A stretch of 64,000 bases of DNA from Pedobacter steynii (GTDB lineage: Bacteria > Bacteroidota > Bacteroidia > Sphingobacteriales > Sphingobacteriaceae), in assembly GCF_001721645.1 (NCBI RefSeq), contig NZ_CP017141.1, positions 1,116,001 through 1,180,000 of the forward strand, read 5' to 3'. This document shows positions 22,886 to 32,211 of the stretch, piece by piece; the stretch's first letter is position 1; every line of letters starts with the position of its first letter. Below the pieces are notes generated by a model. The model had not been told where the DNA came from. It made no database searches and was given only the letters and a program-made list of their open reading frames with translations. Both the position numbers and the translations under genes were made by a program.

Positions 22886-23242
22886 TTAAGCCGGAGTGCG
22901 GTAAAAGCAAAATAGGATGAAATGTACCACCATGCTCAAAACAAAAAGAGAAGTTACCACCGTGTAGTTTAGTGTATTTGAAAAGTAATGGTAAGCAATA
23001 GAGGACTTAATAATGTGAACCAGCCCAAATAAGAGGAAACCTGCAAAACCAAGACTCCCCAACCCAAGAGCGTAATGAATCAAATTGCTCCTTCCCTGAC
23101 TCTGTATCATTTTAATCACAAGTGTACTAAAAACAATCACCATTAAAACTCCAAAAATTATCAGCAGATTCCCATTCAAAAGAAACATCAGCAGATATAC
23201 TATTGCCATGAATATATTGAAATAAGAAAGGATTCTAAACAT
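22886..23242 (-). CDS. Small four-helix membrane protein of unknown function
   Basis: 118 residues, almost entirely hydrophobic with about four transmembrane helices (around 7-25, 27-46, 57-77 and 90-112) and short polar loops such as KMIQSQGRSNL. I do not recognise a family. Codon use looks like its neighbours and the frame is uninterrupted, so it is probably a real gene. It stands alone on the minus strand between the ribosomal operon and a divergent YtxH gene. Confidence 0.6.
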   Translation of the reverse strand: MFRILSYFNIFMAIVYLLMFLLNGNLLIIFGVLMVIVFSTLVIKMIQSQGRSNLIHYALGLGSLGFAGFLLFGLVHIIKSSIAYHYFSNTLNYTVVTSLFVLSMVVHFILFCFYRTPA

Positions 23243-23416
23243 TTGACTAAAATTAAAAGATATCCTTACAATTTACGGTTTTATACAAACTATTCGGCAT
23301 CGTCTTTGTTAACTATTTGACAAAAAAACAGGAATTATTTGAAACAATCATGAGTATATTGCCCTTCAAGCGCATTATTTACATGATCAATCATTCAACC
23401 AAAAAAATACATTAAT

Positions 23417-23623
23417 ATGAAAAAGGAAACCAAAATCATCGCAGGTTTATTGGCAGGAGCTGCCTTAGGTGCTGCCATCGCATTAATATTATCAGCAGAT
23501 AAAGACGGAGACATCAAAGAGAAAGTGTCAGACTGGTTCTGTGACTTATTAGACTCTTCCAAAGAAAAACTGGTAGACGCGGCAGGACATGTTAAGGATA
23601 CCATTGCTAAAGTCAGAGCTTAA
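23417..23623 (+). CDS. YtxH-like small membrane-anchored protein
   Basis: 68 residues. An N-terminal Gly/Ala-rich membrane segment (IIAGLLAGAALGAAIALIL, about 7-25) is followed by a charged amphipathic helix (DIKEKVSDWFCDLL and onward). This is the YtxH-domain layout, often linked to envelope stress in other bacteria. It lies 8 bp before the beta-CASP gene, so the two are probably co-transcribed. Precise function unknown. Confidence 0.75.
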   Translation: MKKETKIIAGLLAGAALGAAIALILSADKDGDIKEKVSDWFCDLLDSSKEKLVDAAGHVKDTIAKVRA

Positions 23624-23631
23624 GGGAATTA

Positions 23632-25029
23632 ATGAAGATCGCATTTCATGGAGCGGCGCGTGCCGTTACAGGTAGCAAACACCTGATTACCTTAAAAAAC
23701 AATACTCAAATCTTACTCGACTGTGGATTATTTCAGGGAATGGGTGATCTCACCGAAGGGCTCAACGAGTCTTTTGGTTTTGATCCCTCATTAGTCAGCT
23801 ACCTTATCCTTTCTCATGCCCATATAGATCACTGTGGTTTATTGCCACGTCTTGTGGCTGAAGGTTTTAAGGGAAACATTTACTGTACCCCTGCGACTAT
23901 GGATCTTGCAAGAATTCTACTGATGGACTCTGCTAAAATCCAAACTCAGGATGCAGAGTATGCAAATAAAAAAATGCGTCAGGGTGGTGAACCGGAGCTT
24001 CCTCTCTACAATGAAAAAGATGTCATTCAGACGCTTAGTCAGTTTAAAGTAGTCAATTATAATGAGGATTTTCAGATTGGCCCAGATGTAGTGCTGCATT
24101 TTACAGATGCAGGTCATATTGTAGGTAGTGCGGCCGTTCATTTAAAGATTAAGGAGGAAGAGAGAACCATCAATCTTACTTTTAGTGGCGATGTTGGGAG
24201 GTACGGCGACTTATTACTAAAAAGTCCGCAGTCCTTTCCTCAGGCAGATTACGTCATTATGGAATCCACCTATGGCGATTCTCTGCATCAGGATCTGGAG
24301 CCGATTGAAGAAACCCTTAAGGAAATCATTCACCAAACCTGCATCCTAAAAAAAGGAAAGGTTATTATTCCAGCCTTTAGTGTAGGCCGGACCCAGGAAC
24401 TGCTGTATGCATTAAATGCAATGGAGTTAAAAAATAACCTTCCTGATGTACAATATTATGTAGATAGCCCTTTGTCCCTTCAGGCAACAGAAGTATTGAG
24501 AAATCATCCCGAAGTCTATAATAATGGGGTGAAGGAAGTGATGAAAGTTGACAAAGATATCTTTGGCTTTAAAGGCCTAAAGTTTGTTGAAAGTGTAGAA
24601 GAATCCAAAGCTTTAAATAGTGATCCCCGCCCGTGTGTGATCATTTCCTCTTCGGGAATGGCGGAAGGCGGCCGTGTAAAACACCACATCCGCAATAATA
24701 TCGGCGATCAGAAAAACACCATTTTGATGGTGGGTTATGCGGAACCAAGATCTTTAGCCGGTAAACTTCTTGCCGGACAACCAAAAGTCTGGCTTTTTGG
24801 ACAAGAATATGGAGTTGTTGCCGATATCCGGTCGATCAGGTCAATGAGTGCCCATGGTGATTATGAAGATTTACTGCAATTTCTTTCCGGACAGGACTCC
24901 AATCTGATAAAACAGATTTTTCTTGTTCATGGAGAATATAAAGTTCAGCAAATATTTGCCGGACACCTCAACGATAAGGGCTTCCATCAGGTAACTATTC
25001 CAGAATATCATCAGGAATTTGAAGTTTAA
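23632..25029 (+). CDS. Metallo-beta-lactamase/beta-CASP RNA nuclease
   Basis: Cytoplasmic zinc-dependent RNA hydrolase of the CPSF73/YSH1-like group, 465 residues. The HxHxDH zinc motif is His62-Ala-His64-Ile-Asp66-His67. Further metallo-lactamase motifs are DAGHIVGSA and FSGDVGR. Beta-CASP motifs follow: MESTYGD (A), PAFSVGRTQELLYAL, SSSGMAEGG, and SAHGDYEDLL near the C-terminus. No KH or extra domains are present. The gene is 8 bp after ytxH and 27 bp before the methyltransferase. Whether it cuts RNA endo- or exonucleolytically cannot be told. Confidence 0.9.
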   Translation: MKIAFHGAARAVTGSKHLITLKNNTQILLDCGLFQGMGDLTEGLNESFGFDPSLVSYLILSHAHIDHCGLLPRLVAEGFKGNIYCTPATMDLARILLMDSAKIQTQDAEYANKKMRQGGEPELPLYNEKDVIQTLSQFKVVNYNEDFQIGPDVVLHFTDAGHIVGSAAVHLKIKEEERTINLTFSGDVGRYGDLLLKSPQSFPQADYVIMESTYGDSLHQDLEPIEETLKEIIHQTCILKKGKVIIPAFSVGRTQELLYALNAMELKNNLPDVQYYVDSPLSLQATEVLRNHPEVYNNGVKEVMKVDKDIFGFKGLKFVESVEESKALNSDPRPCVIISSSGMAEGGRVKHHIRNNIGDQKNTILMVGYAEPRSLAGKLLAGQPKVWLFGQEYGVVADIRSIRSMSAHGDYEDLLQFLSGQDSNLIKQIFLVHGEYKVQQIFAGHLNDKGFHQVTIPEYHQEFEV

Positions 25030-25056
25030 TCATTAAAGCTTTTTTATCTTTGTCCA

Positions 25057-25740
25057 ATGGACGTTTTTGGTGAGGCTTTAAAAGATCAATTTACTAAACC
25101 ACCCGCAGAAACCCTGTGGGTGCATAATTCATTTGATTATCCGGAAGAAATGCCGGTTGACATTTATTTCAGAAATGAAGACGAAATGCCTGAACTGGAG
25201 CTGAAAGCCCTGAACCTCTGTAAAGGAAAAGTGCTGGATGTAGGGGCGGGTGTCGGTAGTCATGCGCTTGTTCTTCAAAAACGCGGGTTTAATGTCACAG
25301 GTATGGACATCTCTGCCTCTGCTGTAGAAATAATGAAGCAACGCGGATTAAAACAGGCTATTGAAGGAGATATCCTTACTTACAAGGATCAAAAATACGA
25401 CACCCTTCTTTTCATGATGAATGGAATTGGTCTCACTGGCTCCATTTCAGGATTAAAAACATTTCTTAACCGGGTTAAAGGCCTGCTTAACCCCGGTGGA
25501 CAACTCGTCTTTGACAGCTCCGATCTTTCTTATCTATATGAGGATATTCCTTTTCCTTCAAAAGGATATTATGGAGAAGTGAGCTTCCGATATGAATATA
25601 AACTTATTAAAGGAAACTGGTTCAAGTGGATCTATATAGACCAGAAGACTTTGGCTGATCTGGCAAAAGCAATTGGATGGACTACTGAAATCATCTTCGA
25701 AGATGACCAGGATCAATACCTGGCGAGATTAACCCTTTAA
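25057..25740 (+). CDS. Class I SAM-dependent methyltransferase
   Basis: 227 residues with a Rossmann-fold methyltransferase core. Motif I is VLDVGAGVGSHALVLQKRG (about residues 66-84), motif II is GMDISASAVEIMK, and a motif III-like LLNPGGQLVFDSSD segment follows. The substrate is not evident. Co-directional with the nuclease gene 27 bp upstream, and it ends at a bidirectional terminator. Confidence 0.82.
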   Translation: MDVFGEALKDQFTKPPAETLWVHNSFDYPEEMPVDIYFRNEDEMPELELKALNLCKGKVLDVGAGVGSHALVLQKRGFNVTGMDISASAVEIMKQRGLKQAIEGDILTYKDQKYDTLLFMMNGIGLTGSISGLKTFLNRVKGLLNPGGQLVFDSSDLSYLYEDIPFPSKGYYGEVSFRYEYKLIKGNWFKWIYIDQKTLADLAKAIGWTTEIIFEDDQDQYLARLTL

Positions 25741-25745
25741 AAATA

Positions 25746-25773
25746 AAAAGCCTGGTGTGGCCACCAGGCTTTC
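25746..25773. terminator. Terminator between the methyltransferase and pepT
   Basis: A 10-bp stem (25748-25757 with 25762-25771) with AAGCCTGGTG arms. The T-run is good on the minus strand (serving pepT) and short on the plus strand. Confidence 0.8.
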
Positions 25774-25780
25774 TACTTAA

Positions 25781-27034
25781 TTATGCTTTCTCTTCCCAAA
25801 TGGCAGAGATGTTAATAATCGTTTCTACTGCTTTTTCCATGTCCTGAACCGAAGCCCATTCCTGTTTACCATGAAAAGCATGCTCACCTGCAAAAATATT
25901 AGGACAAGGCAGGCCCATAAATGAAAGACGTGAACCATCGGTCCCTCCACGGATACTCTGTCTTTTTGGTGTAACTCCAGCTCTTTTTATAGCCTCAACA
26001 CCATATTCGATTACTTGTGGATATTCATCAAGCACCTTTTTCATATTTCTGTACTGCTCCGTAATCTTCAGTTCATAGGTAGAATTCGGAAAATCTTCAA
26101 TGATATTTCTTACGGTAGCATCCAGTAATTCGCCGTTGGCTTCTAACTGTTCATCGTCAAAAGCGCGCAAAATAAAACGGGCCTGTGCCTGCTCAACACT
26201 TCCAGAAATCGTTACCGGATGAATAAATCCTTCTTTTAGTTCTGTTGACTCCGGAGAAAGACAATCAGAAGGCAAAGAACTGATGACATCTGATAATATC
26301 TTAATCGCACTTTCCATTTTATCTTTGGCAAAACCAGGGTGTGTACTTACACCATTGATCGTCAATACTGCACCGTCCGCCGAAAAAGTTTCATCTTCGA
26401 TAGATCCTAAGGTTTCTCCATCGATTGTATAGGCGAAATCAGCACCTAGTTTTTTAAGATCTACCTTATCTACACCCCTGCCGATTTCTTCATCCGGAGT
26501 AAATAATATTTTAATGACCCCATGTCTGATATCCGGATTTGTGACCAGGAAAGCCGCTGCTTCCATAATCTCTGCCAATCCAGCTTTATTGTCCGCACCA
26601 AGAAGTGTTGTTCCACTTGCAGTAATGATATCATTTCCAATCTGATCTTTTAAATCCGGATGCTCAGACATCTTCAGAACGATACTTTCATCGTCAGGAA
26701 GTACCAGATCCTCCCCCTGATAGTTGGCATGAATGATTGGCTTTACATTCGTTCCACTGCAATCCGGAGAAGTATCCATATGCGAACAAAAGCAGATCAC
26801 AGGAACTTTTTTTTCTGTGTTGGAGGGAATCGTAGCATATACATAGCCGAAATCGTCAAGATGAGCGTCGGTAATCCCCATTTCCAATAATTCTGCTACA
26901 AGAACTTTCCCCAGGTTCTTTTGCTTCTCTGTAGATGGAATGGTGGCAGATGCCGGATCTGATTGCGTATCAATCTGCACATACTTTGCAAATCGGTTTT
27001 GAAGGGAATTGTTTTTATTTTGATATTTTAGCAT
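25781..27034 (-). CDS. pepT: Peptidase T (tripeptide aminopeptidase)
   Basis: Cytoplasmic M20-family zinc enzyme that removes N-terminal residues from tripeptides; 417 residues from the start at 27034. That start (MLKYQNKNNS) was preferred to an upstream one because the 24 extra residues lack family similarity and would overlap the divergent gene. Motifs: CSHMDTSPDCSG (His85, Asp87), TTLLGADNKAG, FTPDEEIGRGVDK with the catalytic Glu, and RGGTDGSRLS plus NIFAGEHAFHGKQEW near the C-terminus. Only 28 bp separate it from the divergent gene. Confidence 0.95.
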   Translation of the reverse strand: MLKYQNKNNSLQNRFAKYVQIDTQSDPASATIPSTEKQKNLGKVLVAELLEMGITDAHLDDFGYVYATIPSNTEKKVPVICFCSHMDTSPDCSGTNVKPIIHANYQGEDLVLPDDESIVLKMSEHPDLKDQIGNDIITASGTTLLGADNKAGLAEIMEAAAFLVTNPDIRHGVIKILFTPDEEIGRGVDKVDLKKLGADFAYTIDGETLGSIEDETFSADGAVLTINGVSTHPGFAKDKMESAIKILSDVISSLPSDCLSPESTELKEGFIHPVTISGSVEQAQARFILRAFDDEQLEANGELLDATVRNIIEDFPNSTYELKITEQYRNMKKVLDEYPQVIEYGVEAIKRAGVTPKRQSIRGGTDGSRLSFMGLPCPNIFAGEHAFHGKQEWASVQDMEKAVETIINISAIWEEKA

Positions 27035-27062
27035 AGTCTTAAAAAAAACAAAGCTAAATAAT

Positions 27063-27758
27063 TTGAAAACAATTCTCACCGCGTGCCTGTCACTTCTGTT
27101 CTGCATTCATGTTAAGGCACAATCCAACTTCTATAAAATAAGCGTTGGGGGTGGTTTTGGAGTTACCCAGTCTTTCACGGATCTGAAAAAACATTCCTTT
27201 GGGCTCGCCGGTTATGGCCTGGCCGATTACTACTTTACCCCTTTTATCAGTGCAGGAATAGAAGGACAAATGGGAAAAATCAAGGGAGACGATACCAAGA
27301 TTCCCGCTAATGAACGCTATTTTACCAATTCCTACAAAGCTTTTACATTGAACGGCAGAATCGCATTGGGGGCTTTAATTGATTATGAAAAAAATGGCTT
27401 TTCCAATACTATAAAAGGGCTCTATCTGGGCACTGGACTTGGTTTAGTCCTCAACAAAGTAGACCGAATTAAAGAAGACCGGGAGGTGCCGTTATACCCT
27501 GGAAAGGAAAGTTCAAAAAACCTGCTCTTTCCCGTAAATGTTGGTATAAACTTTTATTTTTCTGATCATTCAGACTATACCCGTTATATTTTAAACTTCA
27601 ATTACCAAAGTAACCTGACCATTGGAGAAGGACTGGATGGTTATGACGATTCCTCAAAAAAGTTCAGAAGTGGTAATCCTGATATCTATACTTATTTTTC
27701 CGTCGGACTGAGGTATCAATTCGGCAGTGTCGGACTTTTTAAAAAAACCGTGTTTTAA
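27063..27758 (+). CDS. Outer-membrane beta-barrel protein (hypothetical), TTG start
   Basis: 231 residues. A clear signal peptide (ILTACLSLLFCIHVKAQ) is cut after about residue 19. Alternating hydrophobic strands with glycines and aromatics follow, ending in SVGLRYQFGSVGLF, so a small outer-membrane barrel is likely. The first codon is TTG at 27063. No ATG lies near that would keep the signal peptide, and the encoded MKT-type start fits. Function unknown. It lies 19 bp before the M14 peptidase. Confidence 0.72.
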   Translation: MKTILTACLSLLFCIHVKAQSNFYKISVGGGFGVTQSFTDLKKHSFGLAGYGLADYYFTPFISAGIEGQMGKIKGDDTKIPANERYFTNSYKAFTLNGRIALGALIDYEKNGFSNTIKGLYLGTGLGLVLNKVDRIKEDREVPLYPGKESSKNLLFPVNVGINFYFSDHSDYTRYILNFNYQSNLTIGEGLDGYDDSSKKFRSGNPDIYTYFSVGLRYQFGSVGLFKKTVF

Positions 27759-27777
27759 CCTTATCACCACAAAACCA

Positions 27778-29517
27778 ATGCGCCGCATAATTTTCATTTT
27801 ACTTCTTTTAACGACTATAGACAGTTTAGCACAACAGACTCCCTTTGAGCGTAGTCATAAGCAAGAAACAGCCACTTATGCAGAAGTGATTCAGCATTAT
27901 CAGGCCCTGGCAAAAACTTATCCTCAGGCTAAATTAATTAGTTATGGTCCTACAGACTCGGGCAAACCGCTGCACCTATTGGTATTATCCAAAGATCAGG
28001 TATTCGACCCGGCAACGATAAAAAAGAATAATAAAAGAGTGCTCCTCATCAACAATGGCATCCATCCCGGAGAGCCTGAGGGAATTGATGCAAGTATGAT
28101 GCTTGCCAGAGACTTGCTGAAAGCGCATAAACTACCTGCAAATGTTGTCATCTGCATCATTCCTGTGTATAACATTGATGGGAGTCTCAATCGGAGTTCA
28201 ACATCAAGAGCAAACCAGAACGGGCCAATAGCTTATGGATTCAGGGGAAATAGTAAAAACTATGATTTAAACCGGGATTTTATTAAAACGGATTCTAAAA
28301 ACTCACACTCTTTCCAGGAAATTTTCAATATCTGGAAACCGGAAATATTTGTAGATACCCATACCAGCAACGGAGCCGATTATCAATATACCATGACGCT
28401 CATCCCTACACATAAAGATAAACTTCAGCCGGTTCTTTCTACCTACATGACCCAAACACTGGTTCCTTCACTATATCAGGAGATGGAGAAAAAAGGATAT
28501 GAAATGATTCCTTATGTCAACTCCATTGAAGAAACACCAGATCAGGGAATCACTGGCTTTTTGGAGTCTCCACGTTATTCTACCGGATATACGACTTTAC
28601 ACAATACCATTGGTTTTATGCCGGAAACCCACATGCTAAAAGCCTATGACAAACGGGTGGACGCGACATATAAACTACTCCAGACCTATATTGATGTGGT
28701 GGTAAGAGATGCAAAAATAATCGGAGAAAACAAGAAAAAAGCAGATGCAGCCATTGCTGCACAACAGGAATTTGCCCTGGAATGGAAGCTCAACGAGAAA
28801 AAAGAAGAACCCATTGTATTTAAAGGTTATGCGGCCAGGCAAAAACCGAGTGAAGTAAGCGGGCTCAACAGGTTGTACTATGACAGGAATGAACCTTATA
28901 CCAAAGAAATTAAATATTGGAATACCTTTGAGCCTTCCTTAACCATCAGTAAACCCATTGCATACCTCATACCGCAGGCCTGGACTAAAGTTGTGGAGCT
29001 CTTAAAACTCAATCAGGTCAAAGTACAACAACTGACAAAAGATGCCGTTATTCCGGTAGAAATGTATTACATCAGTGATTATAAAACGACAACACGTCCT
29101 TATGAAGGTCATTACCTGCACAGCGCTGTTAAAGTAAATCCAACGCTTCAAAAGCTTCCTTTTTATACCGGGGATTATGTTGTTTATGTAAACCAGCCTT
29201 CCAACAGGTATATTGTAGAAACCTTAGAGCCACAGGCAATGGACTCATTCTTTAACTGGAATTTCTTTGATGCCATACTGGGGATGAAAGAACACTTTTC
29301 TGCTTATGTTTTTGAAGATACTGCTGCAGAACTCTTAAAAAAAGATCCGGGCCTAAGAGAAAAACTGGAAAAAGAAAAAGCAGCAAAGCCGGAAATGGCA
29401 AAAGACGCGGCAGCACAACTCAATTTTATCTATAAAAATTCCGACTACTACGAAAAAACGCATACCCGCTATCCAATTGCCAGATTACTAACAAACGAAC
29501 ATTTAACCTTAAAATAA
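27778..29517 (+). CDS. Exported M14-family metallocarboxypeptidase
   Basis: 579 residues from the start at 27778 (MRRIIFILLLLTTIDSLAQQ, a signal peptide). A longer frame from 27727 overlaps the previous gene and would bury the signal peptide. M14 zinc motif HPGE (His96, Glu99) in INNGIHPGEPEGID, then NLNRDF and a DTHTSNG histidine as third ligand. PETHMLK comes later in the catalytic domain. The C-terminal 250 residues are not assigned. Probably periplasmic or secreted, trimming peptides or peptidoglycan stems. Followed after 3 bp by the rhomboid gene. Confidence 0.87.
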   Translation: MRRIIFILLLLTTIDSLAQQTPFERSHKQETATYAEVIQHYQALAKTYPQAKLISYGPTDSGKPLHLLVLSKDQVFDPATIKKNNKRVLLINNGIHPGEPEGIDASMMLARDLLKAHKLPANVVICIIPVYNIDGSLNRSSTSRANQNGPIAYGFRGNSKNYDLNRDFIKTDSKNSHSFQEIFNIWKPEIFVDTHTSNGADYQYTMTLIPTHKDKLQPVLSTYMTQTLVPSLYQEMEKKGYEMIPYVNSIEETPDQGITGFLESPRYSTGYTTLHNTIGFMPETHMLKAYDKRVDATYKLLQTYIDVVVRDAKIIGENKKKADAAIAAQQEFALEWKLNEKKEEPIVFKGYAARQKPSEVSGLNRLYYDRNEPYTKEIKYWNTFEPSLTISKPIAYLIPQAWTKVVELLKLNQVKVQQLTKDAVIPVEMYYISDYKTTTRPYEGHYLHSAVKVNPTLQKLPFYTGDYVVYVNQPSNRYIVETLEPQAMDSFFNWNFFDAILGMKEHFSAYVFEDTAAELLKKDPGLREKLEKEKAAKPEMAKDAAAQLNFIYKNSDYYEKTHTRYPIARLLTNEHLTLK

Positions 29518-29520
29518 AAA

Positions 29521-30135
29521 ATGGATTATATCAATAATACCCCAGTAGCCTCCCTTATTTTTGTTTTTACGATTATTACCAGCATCTATGCTTTCAATGA
29601 CCATACGCTATTTGGAAAATTCATGCTACATCCTTATAGCGTATCCAGAAGACATAAGCTATATACTTTAATTACCAGCGGGCTGATTCATGCCGATTGG
29701 ATGCACCTGATATTTAATATGATGACCTTCTTCTTCTTTGCCTTTAGGTTGGAAGCAATGATTGGCTCATGGCAATTTGGTATATTATATTTCCTCGGCC
29801 TGATTCTAAGCGACATTCCTTCTGTCATCAAACATAAAGACGATATGTGGTACAATAGTCTGGGTGCCTCAGGAGCAATAAGTGCGGTATTGTTCAGCTT
29901 CATTCTACATGATCCCATGTCAAAAATGATGATCTTTCCCTTACCAATTCCAATCTGGGCATGGTTATTTGGATTATTGTACCTGGCTTATTGCTGGCAG
30001 ATGTCGAAAAGATCTCAGGATAACATCAACCATGATGCACATTTCTTTGGTGCGTTAACCGGAATGATCATCACTATTCTCCTTGTTCCGGGAATTATTC
30101 CAAACTTTATCGCAAGATTAACCGGTAACGGGTAG
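29521..30135 (+). CDS. Rhomboid-family intramembrane serine protease
   Basis: 204 residues with about six transmembrane helices. Catalytic Ser117 lies in GASGA and catalytic His174 in HDAHFFGALTG. The HADWMHLIFNM segment (58-68) is the family's loop-1/helix-2 signature. It cleaves membrane proteins within the bilayer; the substrate is unknown. 3 bp after the M14 gene, so likely one transcript. Its last 18 bp overlap the convergent gene. Confidence 0.93.
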   Translation: MDYINNTPVASLIFVFTIITSIYAFNDHTLFGKFMLHPYSVSRRHKLYTLITSGLIHADWMHLIFNMMTFFFFAFRLEAMIGSWQFGILYFLGLILSDIPSVIKHKDDMWYNSLGASGAISAVLFSFILHDPMSKMMIFPLPIPIWAWLFGLLYLAYCWQMSKRSQDNINHDAHFFGALTGMIITILLVPGIIPNFIARLTGNG

Positions 30136-31086
30136 AGCAGGCGGAACAAAATAACTCATTGGATTCGTCGGATCTTTAATGATCTCAAATAACGTATGCC
30201 CCCATGGTTTCCAGAAATCCTGTAATACCTGGGCATATGTTTTATGTTGCCAATGATCAAACAAAGGCTTGTTTAAGGTTCCTCTAAGCGGCATTGCATC
30301 TATGTATATTGAACCCTCTACAGGCATAATTGCATATTCCGGAAGCCTGTTGAATAAATATGCGGAATAGTAGAATCTTGCACAAATTTCTTCGAATTGG
30401 GGTGCAGAAAGAGGTGATTTTCCGATCTGATCTAAGATTTCCTGATGAAATTTCTTATTGGTTCCATTATCCTGAAGGCAGGCAATAATGCCAAAATTCT
30501 TAAGCTTTAATGAAAAAGTTAAGGTATTGATCTCATCACGGAAACTGAAACCCGTATCCTGATCTTCCAAAGGAACAACAACAATAGACCATGGGCAGAA
30601 ATCTTCATATACCACATCCAGATAGATACTTTGAATCATGGTATTCAGGTTGCCAAATTTATGCATCAGTCCCTGCGACATATTCACACCGTCTGAACTG
30701 ATTTGCTGCAAACGTACCGCAGCATTCATTTCCACATAAATCAAACTGTACATGAACTTTCCGATCCACTTAAATAAATCCTCCTCATCAAGTTTGGAAA
30801 CGGCATCATAGCCAATAGAAAAAGCTGCAGCTATCTTTTCCTCTAATGGTTGTATAAAATGAGCCTGGACTTCTGTATTACAAGGCACCTTTAAACTATT
30901 GTAAGACCTCACGCTTTCGTCCAGCAATTTAATCTGTTCCTCGCCACTAAAATTAGCGACTTCCAAAAGCCAGGAAGGCAAAATGTTAATCTCCTCTACC
31001 GGTGACTTAAAAGTATCTCCGCTCAGAAAACAGTTTTTATATTTAAAATCGAAATTTTTAAAGGGCTGGTATATTGTGCTATTCAT
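30118..31086 (-). CDS. Protein of unknown function (322 residues)
   Basis: The start at 31086 (MNSTIYQPF) is preferred; a longer frame to 31215 would run into the divergent epimerase gene. Not recognised with certainty. The N-terminal part has CFLSG, EEINILPSWL and LKVPCN segments spaced as in HNH-like proteins of the CxxC...EHxxPxW...CN type, but the canonical histidine and paired cysteines are missing. The middle (FKWIGKFMYSLIYVEM) and the C-terminal half resemble the helical body of that group only loosely. If the link is right, this is a degenerate, catalytically dead member. It overlaps the rhomboid gene end by 18 bp. Confidence 0.55.
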   Translation of the reverse strand: MNSTIYQPFKNFDFKYKNCFLSGDTFKSPVEEINILPSWLLEVANFSGEEQIKLLDESVRSYNSLKVPCNTEVQAHFIQPLEEKIAAAFSIGYDAVSKLDEEDLFKWIGKFMYSLIYVEMNAAVRLQQISSDGVNMSQGLMHKFGNLNTMIQSIYLDVVYEDFCPWSIVVVPLEDQDTGFSFRDEINTLTFSLKLKNFGIIACLQDNGTNKKFHQEILDQIGKSPLSAPQFEEICARFYYSAYLFNRLPEYAIMPVEGSIYIDAMPLRGTLNKPLFDHWQHKTYAQVLQDFWKPWGHTLFEIIKDPTNPMSYFVPPALPVTG

Positions 31087-31140
31087 ACAGGGCACAATAT
31101 TAAGTATATTATTTTTACATTCGCTGAAGCACCGATTTTT

Positions 31141-31148
31141 TAACTTTG
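31141..31148 (+). promoter_or_regulatory. -7 promoter element of the epimerase gene
   Basis: TAACTTTG, a full TAnnTTTG match, 25 bp before the start codon. The -33 region shows only TTTTTAC at a slightly long distance. Confidence 0.5.
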
Positions 31149-31173
31149 ATATTACTTTAGCCAATAAACATCC

Positions 31174-32211
31174 ATGCAGGCAACCTACACCCCTTATAAC
31201 CTGGAACTGAAACATCCTTTTGCTATTGCTAAATTTTCAAGAACAAGCACACCGATTATGCTCCTGAAACTAAATTATGAGGGCAAATATGGATACGGCG
31301 AAGCATCCATGGTTCCTTATATGGGGGAAAGTGCGGAAACGGCCCTGTCTTTTTTAAAGAAAGTAGATTGGAAAAGGTTCGTATTTCCCTTCAATTTTGA
31401 AGAGATCATAGCCTATCTGGACAGTATTGAAAAAGGACAACCCGCCATAAAAGCAGCAATAGATATTGCGTTGAATGATCTGAACGGAAAAATCCTGCAA
31501 AAACCTTGTTATGAAATCTATGGTGCAGATCCCTTAAAAATGCCGGTAACATCTTATACAATTGGTATTGACAGTCTGGATGTTATCAAAGAGAAAGTAG
31601 CCGGTGCCAAAGATTTTAAAGTCTTGAAGGTAAAACTGGGAAGAGATAACGACAAAGAATTAATCAATACCATCAGAACGGTAAGCAATGTCCCTTTATA
31701 TGTGGATGCCAATCAGGGATGGACAGACCGGAAACAAGCGATTGATATGATTTACTGGTTGCATGGCCAGGGAGTGGTACTGATCGAGCAACCAATGGAC
31801 AAAACCAACCTGGAAGGAAATGCCTGGCTAACCGGTCGTAGTCCGATTCCAATCCTCGCGGATGAAGCCGTACAAAGATTAAGTGATATGGATGCTTTAA
31901 AAGGGGCTTATCACGGTGTGAATATTAAGTTGATGAAGAGCACCGGCATGTACGAGGGCCATCAAATGATCAAAAAAGCCCGCTCTTTAGGGATGAAAGT
32001 ACTCATTGGTTGCATGAGCGAAACCTCTTGTGCCACACAGGCCGGAATGGCTTTAGCCCCGCTTTGCGACTGGGCAGACCTGGATGGTCCCTGGCTTACT
32101 AAAAATAATCCTTTTGATGCCCCGCAAATCATTGCGGGGAAATATCATTTAAAAGATGTGCCAGGATTAGGCCTGGAGGGGATTAACCCAGCTCTTTTTC
32201 CTTCTTCTTAA
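31174..32211 (+). CDS. Dipeptide epimerase (L-Ala-D/L-Glu type), enolase superfamily
   Basis: 345 residues. It epimerises the second residue of dipeptides, classically L-Ala-D-Glu from peptidoglycan turnover. Enolase-superfamily residues: KVK motif with Lys152/Lys154, metal ligands Asp178 (VDANQGW), Glu205 (IEQPM) and Asp230 (ILADEA), and Lys252/Lys255 in IKLMKSTG on the other face. The SETSCA segment near the C-terminus fits this subgroup. Neighbouring peptidases suggest it helps convert D-amino-acid dipeptides for use. Exact dipeptide specificity varies widely in this family. Confidence 0.88.
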   Translation: MQATYTPYNLELKHPFAIAKFSRTSTPIMLLKLNYEGKYGYGEASMVPYMGESAETALSFLKKVDWKRFVFPFNFEEIIAYLDSIEKGQPAIKAAIDIALNDLNGKILQKPCYEIYGADPLKMPVTSYTIGIDSLDVIKEKVAGAKDFKVLKVKLGRDNDKELINTIRTVSNVPLYVDANQGWTDRKQAIDMIYWLHGQGVVLIEQPMDKTNLEGNAWLTGRSPIPILADEAVQRLSDMDALKGAYHGVNIKLMKSTGMYEGHQMIKKARSLGMKVLIGCMSETSCATQAGMALAPLCDWADLDGPWLTKNNPFDAPQIIAGKYHLKDVPGLGLEGINPALFPSS

